A stretch of 15,122 nt of DNA, from positions 1-15,122 of the forward strand of contig OUQQ01000508.1 in the NCBI GenBank assembly GCA_900404475.1. Reading direction: 5' to 3'. The notes under the pieces are model-generated. The model did no database searches, had not been told where the DNA came from, and was given only the letters and a program-made list of their open reading frames with translations. Source of the DNA: Spongospora subterranea (Eukaryota > Endomyxa > Phytomyxea > Plasmodiophorida > Plasmodiophoridae). Positions 9,170 to 15,122 of the stretch are shown here, piece after piece (the first letter of the stretch is position 1; every line of letters begins with the position of its first letter). Made by a program: the position numbers and the translations under genes.

Positions 9170-10561
9170 ATGGCGACCCAGGGAAAGACCCATTTGTCCA
9201 TCGTAATCTGCGGCCATGTCGACTCCGGCAAGTCCACCACCACTGGACGTTTGCTGTTCGAGCTTGGAGGTATCCCCGAGCGTGAAATGGAGAAGCTCCG
9301 CCAGGAAGCTGAAATTCTGAACAAGTCCTCTTTCGCCTTCGCCTTCTACATGGATCGTCAGAAAGATGAACGCGAACGTGGTGTGACCATCGCCTGTACC
9401 ACCAAGGAGTTCTTCACCGAGAACTACCACTACACCATCATCGACGCCCCAGGCCATCGTGATTTCATCAAGAACATGATCTCCGGTGCCGCCCAGGCCG
9501 ATGTCGCTCTCCTCATGGTTCCAGCCGATGGTAACTTCACCACCGCTATCGCCAAGGGCAACCGCAAGGCCGGTGAAATCCAGGGACAGACCCGTCAGCA
9601 CTCTCGTCTCCTCAACTTGTTGGGAGTCAAGCAGCTCATTGTCGGAATCAACAAGATGGACACTGATATCGCCGGATACAAGAAGGACCGTTACAACGAA
9701 ATCGCCGACGAGATGAAGAACATGTTGATCAAGTGCGGTTGGAAGAAGGAGTTCGTTGAGAAGTGTGTCCCAGTCCTCCCCATCTCCGGATGGATGGGCG
9801 ACAACTTGTGCAAGAAGTCCACCAACATGGGATGGTGGGAGGGAGTCAAGGTTGTTGACCCCCAAGGCAAGGAGCACACCATCGTCACCCTTGTCGACGC
9901 CCTCAACAACTTCTGCGGTCTGCCCGAGCGTAAGAACGACGCCCCTCTGCGTCTTCCCATCTCCGGTATCTACAAGATCAAGGGTGTCGGCGATGTTCTT
10001 GCTGGACGTGTCGAACAGGGTGTTGTTCTGCCCAAAAGCGATGTCGTCTTCATGCCCACCCACACTGCCAACGACCCCTGTAAGGGAACCGTCTTCACCG
10101 TCGAAATGCACCACAAGCGTGTCGAGAAGGCGTGCACCGGTGACAACGTCGGCATGAACATCAAGGGTCTCAACAAGGACCGTATGCCCCGTGTCGGTGA
10201 CGTCATGGTTCTGGCCGCCGACCAGGGATTGAAGCCCGTCAAGTCCTTCACCGCCCAGGTCCAGACCCTCGATATCCCCGGGGAGATCAAGGTTGGCTAC
10301 ACCCCCATTGGATTCGTCCGATGTGGCCGTTCCGCCTGCAAGATTGTCAAGTTGAACTGGAAGGTCGGCAAGGAAACTGGTCGCAAGAAACTCGACGAGC
10401 CCCACGCCCTCAAGGCCAACGAGGCCGCCGAAGTCGTTTTCGAGCCCATCCAGGCCTTGGTTGTCGACTCATTCAAGAACTGTGAAGGTCTATCCCGTAT
10501 TGCCTTCCTTGATGGTAACTCCGCCGTCATGCTTGGCAAGATTACCGCTGTTGGCAACTGA
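9170..10561 (+). CDS. EFL: Elongation factor-like GTPase (EFL), EF-1alpha replacement
   Basis: A single uninterrupted frame of 463 residues. EFL is a translational GTPase thought to deliver aminoacyl-tRNA to the ribosome in lineages that lack or have reduced EF-1alpha. GTP-binding motifs are intact: GHVDSGKST (15-23), the switch I region with RGVTIACTTKEF (70-81), DAPGH (92-96) and NKMD (161-164). Features distinguishing EFL from EF-1alpha are FELGGIPEREMEKLR, SSFAFAFYMDRQKDERERG, the insertion MVPADGNFTTAIAKGNRKAG (116-135) and GQTRQHSRLLNLLGVKQ. Domains 2 and 3 follow, with YKIKGVGDVLAGRVEQGVV and GYTPIGFVRCGRSACKI. The frame is open upstream to 9131, but the ATG at 9170 gives the normal family N-terminus, so I start there. 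Codon use is strongly biased to C-ending codons, unlike the other genes here, as expected for a very highly expressed gene. No introns. The gene lies head to head with the MYND gene. Confidence 0.96.
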   Translation: MATQGKTHLSIVICGHVDSGKSTTTGRLLFELGGIPEREMEKLRQEAEILNKSSFAFAFYMDRQKDERERGVTIACTTKEFFTENYHYTIIDAPGHRDFIKNMISGAAQADVALLMVPADGNFTTAIAKGNRKAGEIQGQTRQHSRLLNLLGVKQLIVGINKMDTDIAGYKKDRYNEIADEMKNMLIKCGWKKEFVEKCVPVLPISGWMGDNLCKKSTNMGWWEGVKVVDPQGKEHTIVTLVDALNNFCGLPERKNDAPLRLPISGIYKIKGVGDVLAGRVEQGVVLPKSDVVFMPTHTANDPCKGTVFTVEMHHKRVEKACTGDNVGMNIKGLNKDRMPRVGDVMVLAADQGLKPVKSFTAQVQTLDIPGEIKVGYTPIGFVRCGRSACKIVKLNWKVGKETGRKKLDEPHALKANEAAEVVFEPIQALVVDSFKNCEGLSRIAFLDGNSAVMLGKITAVGN

Positions 10562-10730
10562 TTACACAAACTTCTATCTTCATTATACACGTTCCTTTAA
10601 TCAGCCTTCAAACCCATTCATTCCTCTGGTTATAGTGGTATTTTGCCAAACCGTGTAGTTGTCACCTTTCGGTGTTTTCGGCCGTAGTCGCAGTTGTTGA
10701 GGTTTCATTCAATAGTGGCGTTTTCTTTAG

Positions 10731-11956
10731 ATGTTTCGGTCGGTATGCCAGAGGTTCAGCAATTGCTTTGATCCAGCGCGCGTGACGATCCAATCCCTTA
10801 CGACGGTGGTTGCAGATCATGCAGCTTCGACCCTGCACCGGCGCCCCTATCCTCATGCGATTCATGTCTTGAACATCTCCAATCTGCACGAATTTGAGGT
10901 TATTCAGATTCTGGATCGCGCTGTTCAATTGAAACAGTCCCCTTTCCTATATGGGGATTCATTCAAAAACAAGGTTTTCGTTCACCTGATGAATGATATG
11001 GCGATCCGAGACCAATTGTCGTTCGATTCGGCAATTTCCCAACTTGGAGGATATGGAATATCGTATTCGGCAAACGACCTCGCCTCGGACCTGCATTCCG
11101 CCTCGGTTTCCGAAGCGGCTGTTGTCGTCAGCGCCTATGCCACCATGGTCATATCGCACCTCCATCGGCACAAGGATCTTGAGGATCTGGCCACCTATAG
11201 CGACATCCCGGTCATCAATTCCAAGGACGAACAGGGAGATCCATGTCATAGTAAATCGCGGTATTCGATCGTTTACGCGATTGTGCTCTGAACACCCCTA
11301 TGAACCCTCAGCTCTCACCGATTTAATGGCCATCTACGAGAGTAAAGGCGATTTGGCTGGGCTGAAGCTGGCGTACCTTGGAGACCCAACGACAGTCCAG
11401 GCGCTGGAGATGATCAGGGCGTCGTGCATGCTGGGAATGTCGTTGATCTTGGCGGATGTCAGCAATCCCGGTACCCGAGACAGTCAGGCGCTTAGCGCCA
11501 TGCGTAACGTAACTCTCTCTGTGCCATGATCTCGTTGGGTGTTCGCCACTATATATCTCGGTTGTTCAGGAATGTAAATCGTTATCGGAGGGCGGATGGG
11601 GCTCCGCTATGATCACAGACGACGCTCTGGATGCGATCGCCGACGCCGACGTCATCTACACCGATAAGTGGATAACGTTCGACCCATCCGAGCAGATATA
11701 TCCGCCGTTCCAAGGAAAGCTGGACCTGAAACTCTCGCGAGCAATGCTGGAATGCGCCTCCTCTGGCGCATTGTTCATCAACAGCCCATCTACAGACCTA
11801 GCATGTGAAAACGTGGCTGGACAGATGGTCGATGGCAAATCTATCACTTTCAAGCAGTTGAACAACAGGGTCCACGTGCAGAAAGCTTTGCTGTTGCAGG
11901 TCGCAGCGAAAAGGAAATCGGTGATTACGAATCCTGGAGGGTTCGCGAGAACATGA
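10731..11956 (+). CDS. Ornithine transcarbamylase-fold protein lacking catalytic motifs (3 exons)
   Basis: Exons 10731-11250, 11312-11508 and 11570-11956 encode 367 residues; both introns are 61 nt, GT-AG, with matching phases. The Arg-rich, acid-poor N-terminus (MFRSVCQRFSNC onward) suggests a mitochondrial presequence. The fold is recognisable throughout: HVLNISNLHEFEVIQIL, LSFDSAISQLGGYGI, ASVSEAAVVVSAYATMV, DLATYSDIPVIN, the second domain DLAGLKLAYLGDPTTVQAL, DDALDAIADADVIYTDKW, and a C-terminal FKQLNNRVHVQKALLLQV helix. The active-site signatures are changed. The carbamoyl-phosphate STRTR loop is AIRDQ (91-95) in a loop about four residues longer, HPxQ is DPCH (170-173), SMG after the TDxW motif is TFD, and HCLPR is INSPS (309-313). 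Catalysis as a transcarbamylase is therefore unlikely. The clean frame and splice sites argue for a maintained pseudoenzyme, perhaps regulatory or structural; this role is inference. Starts 169 bp after the EFL stop, on the same strand. Confidence 0.82.
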
Positions 11957-12010
11957 CACATTTGTGTATCTGCAGCAACAACGAATGATCATAACAACTG
12001 GATATATATA

Positions 12011-13059
12011 TTAAAGCAGAGTTTTGATAGGTTTCGCTTTACGATTTCTTCCTTCGTGCTCAGCTGACTTGACGATGGCACCAGCCTTGACCAAGCGTTT
12101 CGCCAGCATGATCGTGGGGAAGTCATCCTTGTTGCCGAGATCGTTGAAACCAACAATGCGATCGACGGCGACCCCATCATTGAAGATAACAATCGTGGGA
12201 AGAACCCGAATCGCCAGTTTCGCCACAAAGAATGGCGATTTTTCAGCATCAATTTTGATGAACCTGGAAAGACGCATTATGTCGTTTGGCAAAAAGAAAA
12301 AAGTGTCAGAAAACATTGATCTCACCTGGTATCTGGGTGATTGGCGACAATTCGCGTCATGTGCTCATCTATGATTTTACACCGCTCAAAGTCGCGATGG
12401 AAAAAGTGGCAGACGACGTGTTCGGAACCGGTGACCTCTTTGAGGAAATCGCATTCGGCTATGCACCTGTATTCGCCATGGCCATGGCTCAGCTGTACCT
12501 GCCGGGAGCAGAACTCTTTCTTCAGCTGCTCCAGCCGCTTCTCCCTGATCCCGCGAAGAACATCGTTGTCGTCATCGTCATCGTCGTCCGACGAGTCCCC
12601 ATCGACATCGTCTGATTTCCTGGCCTTCCTCGATTTGATGTATACTGGCCCTTGCGGCTCCGAACCCGGTTGTTGCTGCTGTTTCAACATATGCATCATG
12701 GCGAGATCATCTGCAGCCGATGCCAATGCGGCTGACGCCTGCTGCTGTGCGGCTTCGCCGAATGCCGAATCCTTTCCCCCCGTTTTCAACATGATGCCTT
12801 TCAAATTTCGCAGTGTCGAGCGCCGGCCGTACACGCCCGCCCCGACGAAAGCGCCAGAAACTCTGCGGCGCAGCCAATTGACGGCTGGCAAGTTTACTGT
12901 GCTGTAATTATCGAACAGGAGTTGGGCGATGTGGTCACACAGATTTATCATCTCCAGATGTTGATCAATTGAGAGTTGTTCCTCTTTCGGGACAGTCGAG
13001 ATGCCTCGGAAATCAAGCACACGAAAGGAAATCGCCGGCGGAAATACATCGACGTCCAT
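12011..13059 (-). CDS. TXNDC9: TXNDC9/PLP1-type phosducin-like protein with N-terminal extension (2 exons)
   Basis: Exons 13059-12326 and 12263-12011 encode 328 residues, split by a 62-nt GTGAGA-to-CAG intron of phase 2. The C-terminal half is the thioredoxin-like domain of TXNDC9 (phosducin-like 3), a co-factor of the CCT/TRiC chaperonin in tubulin and actin folding. Visible signatures are LRGIREKRLEQLKKE (168-182), GHGEYR (193-198), CDFLKEVTGSEHVVCHFF (203-220), the FERCKIIDEH segment in place of a CxxC redox site, FIKIDAEKSPFF across the splice junction, RVLPTIVIFNDG with the cis-Pro, and VGFNDLGNKDDF. Human TXNDC9 is about 226 residues. Here residues 1-165 are extra: a structured-looking part (1-92, including INLCDHIAQLLFDNYSTV and NWLRRRV), an Ala/Gln-rich linker and an acidic run of Asp at 158-164. 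I do not recognise residues 1-92. Cytosolic location is expected. Confidence 0.9.
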
Positions 13060-13770
13060 TGTCGCTTACACACGGAAAGAAATTGGTGAGTGAATGAACG
13101 TGTTGGGGAATATATCAATATCAGCACTGCGTTCACAGTGAATATGGCTTATAAGCGATGAGGGTCAAATTACAACACATGCTATATGAATGAAACAGTC
13201 AATTTCCATGACTAGAAATATCGGTTAGCGATATCACGTCAGGTGTAGGGATATCATCACCCCATGATTTGCATTTCCCAATTTTTTTTTTATAAACTGT
13301 CACCGGGATATAACTTCATTTGAATACCCCAAGACCCAACATCACTTTCGCCGTAAATTATGTCAGTCGCCATCACGTGATATGGCCAATCATATTATTT
13401 GAACAGCAACACAGAGGATTGTATAGATATCTGAGCTCAACATCGGTAATGGGGTATTCTCTACACAAGAGATGGGAAAATTTATAACAGGATGGATAGT
13501 GGTGATCGACAACAGCATTGTAGAATGGAGAAGCAGAGGCAACAATCTGTGGCGCTATCGGTTGTCGATACCGCCAATACAGCTGGGTCAGATCCATATT
13601 AGTATGACGTCTTGGCCGTATTGGAAGTAGTTTTGCTGACAGATGAATTCCAGAAATGCGATTAGATTCGGGTCGTCGGTCTTTGTTTGAATTGTTCTGT
13701 ACAGGGGGGCCAGATCTTCAACTGTTTTTCACGTCCCATCACAAATGAAGATGTTAAACAACTGCTACTT
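13060..13770. other. Spacer upstream of TXNDC9 with a coding-like stretch on the - strand
   Basis: The first 200 bp are the promoter side of the leftward TXNDC9 gene and are AT-rich, with a T9 run near 13282-13290. From about 13733 down to 13373 the - strand has two staggered frames that look coding. One includes DLAPLYRTIQTKTDDPN and AFLEFICQQNYFQYGQD and stops near 13597. The other begins there with MDLTQLYWRYRQPIAPQ and runs to 13373. They could be exons or a frameshifted relic cut by the retroelement at 13771. No family can be named with confidence. Confidence 0.35.
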
Positions 13771-13947
13771 CATGATCAAGGAAACGAGGATTGATGTACA
13801 ATACGTCCCGACGAACGACATGACGCAGATATACTGACGAAGCCTTTTGAACGAAAGAATCTTCAAGAAGCTCAAAGTTTTCTTACGAATGATTGTTTCC
13901 CGCATTCTGTAGGTGAATGCTACAGTACAGTGCTACTAAAATTTTAG
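13771..13947 (+). mobile_element. Ty1/copia retrotransposon 3' end, + orientation, decayed
   Basis: The + strand carries the very C-terminus of a copia-type polyprotein. The first frame reads the YVPTNDM motif near 13802. After a one-base shift the frame reads ADILTKPFERKNLQEAQ (from 13825) and runs to TAG at 13945-13947. The YVPT...ADILTKP signature is the hallmark of the copia RNase H end. Only about 180 bp remain. It is nearly identical, in inverted orientation, to 14133-14253. Confidence 0.7.
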
Positions 13948-14253
13948 TTCACTTTTGACCTGATTGATGCATATTGAGTGTAGAGTAATCAATCAATTAC
14001 AGATGCGCAAGAAGGTCGAGAGCGAACTAAACTTTTATTGTAGTACCTTGAGAGAGTCATGGAGTGTAGTGTCGGTGGTTATAACGTAGGTCGGCAATAT
14101 GTTAAACCATAGTCTGATACGTTCCCTGGCTAACAGAATGCGGGAAACAATCATTCGTAAGAAAACTTTTGAGCTTCTTGAATTCTTTCGTTCGAAGGCT
14201 TCGTCAGTATCGTCGGGACGTATTGGACATCAATCCTCGTTTCCTTGATCATG
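13771..14253. repeat. Large inverted repeat made by two copia 3' ends, tail to tail
   Basis: Left arm 13771-13910 and right arm 14133-14253 are reverse complements with few mismatches; the left arm keeps about 19 extra bases in the middle (GACGAACGACATGACGCAGA region). Both end at the same word, CCGCATTCTG, and diverge beyond it. A second, weaker inverted pair lies inside (about 13927-13960 against 14012-14046). The whole could fold into a long hairpin. Confidence 0.8.
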
Positions 14254-15122
14254 TCACGAACGTAGTGATACTGAATATCGACATGCTTTGATCTTCGACT
14301 GGAGCAATCGTTCTTCTCAATGACTAAAGCTCCTTGGTTGTCTCAATTCAGCATTGTTTTTGGCACTTGTTTCAGGAGCCTTAGTTCAACTACAAGATCT
14401 TGTAGCCATATTAATTCTTGAGTTGCAATACCTAGATCCTTCATTCTAAAAGATGTCGCGAGAACTTGTGATATTTCGTCTTTATCATCTCCAGTTTTAA
14501 AAGATCGGCGACGTATATCGCTATCATGGTAACTTGATCGTTGTGACCGCTCTTGTACCATAGACATGGTTCTTTTCTCGACCGAATAAACTTGTTCGAT
14601 CTGGTTTTATCAAACAACGTCTTCTGCCACTGCGCCCCGCTTGCTTCAGACCGTAAAGGACTTTATTCAGCAAACATTACTTGTTCTCCGCTCCCGGTTT
14701 TTCAAAACCTTCGGGTTGAAGCATGTAGATACTTTCGTCCAATGTGGCGTTCAAATAGAGAGTAGTAAAGTCCTTTCGAAAAATCTTCCACTTCTTATGT
14801 GTGGCAGTTGATAATAGGACTCGTAATGATGTGTGAGCTCCCAAAGATTCGGAGTCGACTACGACGAGACCTTTTCTTCGGTATTAGAGTATCCCTTACC
14901 GACATAACGTGCCTTGTGCTGCATCTGCCCTGCTGCTTCTCGGTAAAAACCCACCTGCCGGTGATCGGCTTGATATCATCTGGTGCATCTACGAGCGTCC
15001 ATGTCTGATTCTGCTCGTGTGCCGTAATTTCTTTGAACGCAGCTTGATACCATTGTTGAGCCTCAGGAGTCTTCACCGCTTCTTTGAACGATTTCGGTAG
15101 TTTCTGACTAATGGTGTCGTTG
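14133..15122 (-). mobile_element. Ty1/copia retrotransposon, reverse transcriptase-RNase H part, decayed
   Basis: The - strand from the right window edge carries the copia polyprotein in order, in several frames. First is the start of the reverse transcriptase domain (KTPEAQQWYQAAFKEI, NQTWTLVDAPDD, ITGRWVF). After a frameshift come KARYVGKGYSNTE, then YLNATLDESIYMLQPEGF and VLYGLKQAGRQW (near 14632-14661). The catalytic box is IYVADL instead of YVDD (near 14500-14520). The RNase H end follows, with IWLQDLVVEL, DNQGAL, SKHVDIQYHYVRDMI and YVPT followed by a short deletion before LTKP. In-frame stops (for example near 14857) and frameshifts show it is dead. The element continues beyond the window. 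TGTTAGCC just after the coding end (about 14134-14127) could be the start of the 3' LTR, but a matching LTR is not in view. Confidence 0.85.

Noticed and set aside
9164..10405. 413-codon open frame antisense to EFL
   Set aside because: It mirrors the EFL codons; strong use of C-ending codons in EFL removes stop codons on the other strand. Its composition (Gly, Asp, Val, Leu repeats) is what such a shadow gives.
11221..11291. Apparent frameshift in the transcarbamylase-fold gene
   Set aside because: A GTAAAT donor at 11251 and CAG acceptor at 11311 restore the frame and give a gap-free match to the family, so it is an intron and not a mutation.
10993..11311. Second-frame start at 10993 inside the transcarbamylase-fold gene
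   Set aside because: This part of the frame is out of register with the conserved exon 1 frame; the family alignment enters this frame only after the intron 11251-11311.
12341..12907. 188-codon + strand frame antisense to TXNDC9
   Set aside because: It is Ser-, Cys- and Arg-rich shadow translation of the acidic and Ala/Gln-rich TXNDC9 coding strand, with no motif.

Overview
This is a piece of a eukaryotic nuclear genome with short spliceosomal introns. Fifteen GT-AG introns of 44-73 nt can be placed, most of them confirmed because protein family motifs join in frame across them. The housekeeping elongation factor is the EF-like (EFL) type, not canonical EF-1alpha. EFL has a patchy distribution that includes chytrid-type fungi, choanoflagellates, ichthyosporeans, green algae, diatoms and other protists. 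With tightly packed genes, small introns and Ty1/copia remnants, an early-diverging fungus or another unicellular opisthokont fits best, but the sequence alone does not settle the lineage.

Layout from left to right. At 1-490 lies a decayed DDE transposase on the + strand. At 395-1497 lies a decayed OTU-type cysteine peptidase ORF set on the - strand. At 1500-2530 I see no confident gene. At 2530-3569 (+) is a five-exon SANT-domain nuclear protein that converges on the next gene. At 3712-5318 (-) is a seven-exon membrane protein joining a VHL beta domain to a prolyl 4-hydroxylase. At 5319-6421 is a spacer holding an imperfect inverted repeat of about 85 nt arms. At 6422-8138 (-) is a MYND zinc-finger protein, probably three exons. 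At 8139-9169 is a divergent promoter region. At 9170-10561 (+) is EFL, intronless and with strongly C-biased codons. At 10731-11956 (+) is a three-exon protein with the ornithine transcarbamylase fold but with every signature active-site motif changed. At 12011-13059 (-) is a two-exon TXNDC9/PLP1 homologue with a long N-terminal extension; its stop codon lies 54 bp from the preceding gene's stop. At 13060-13770 is mostly spacer with one coding-like stretch. At 13771-15122 are two decayed Ty1/copia 3' ends, tail to tail, forming a large inverted repeat.

The genes do not form one pathway; they are independent eukaryotic transcription units. The most interesting is the VHL-P4H fusion. In animals VHL reads hydroxyproline that a separate dioxygenase writes, while here reader-like and writer domains share one predicted type II membrane protein. 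Its iron-binding His is encoded by an 11-nt microexon. The second is the transcarbamylase-fold gene, which is spliced cleanly and has an intact reading frame but has lost the STRTR, HPxQ, SMG and HCLP motifs, so it looks like a pseudoenzyme and not a decayed pseudogene.
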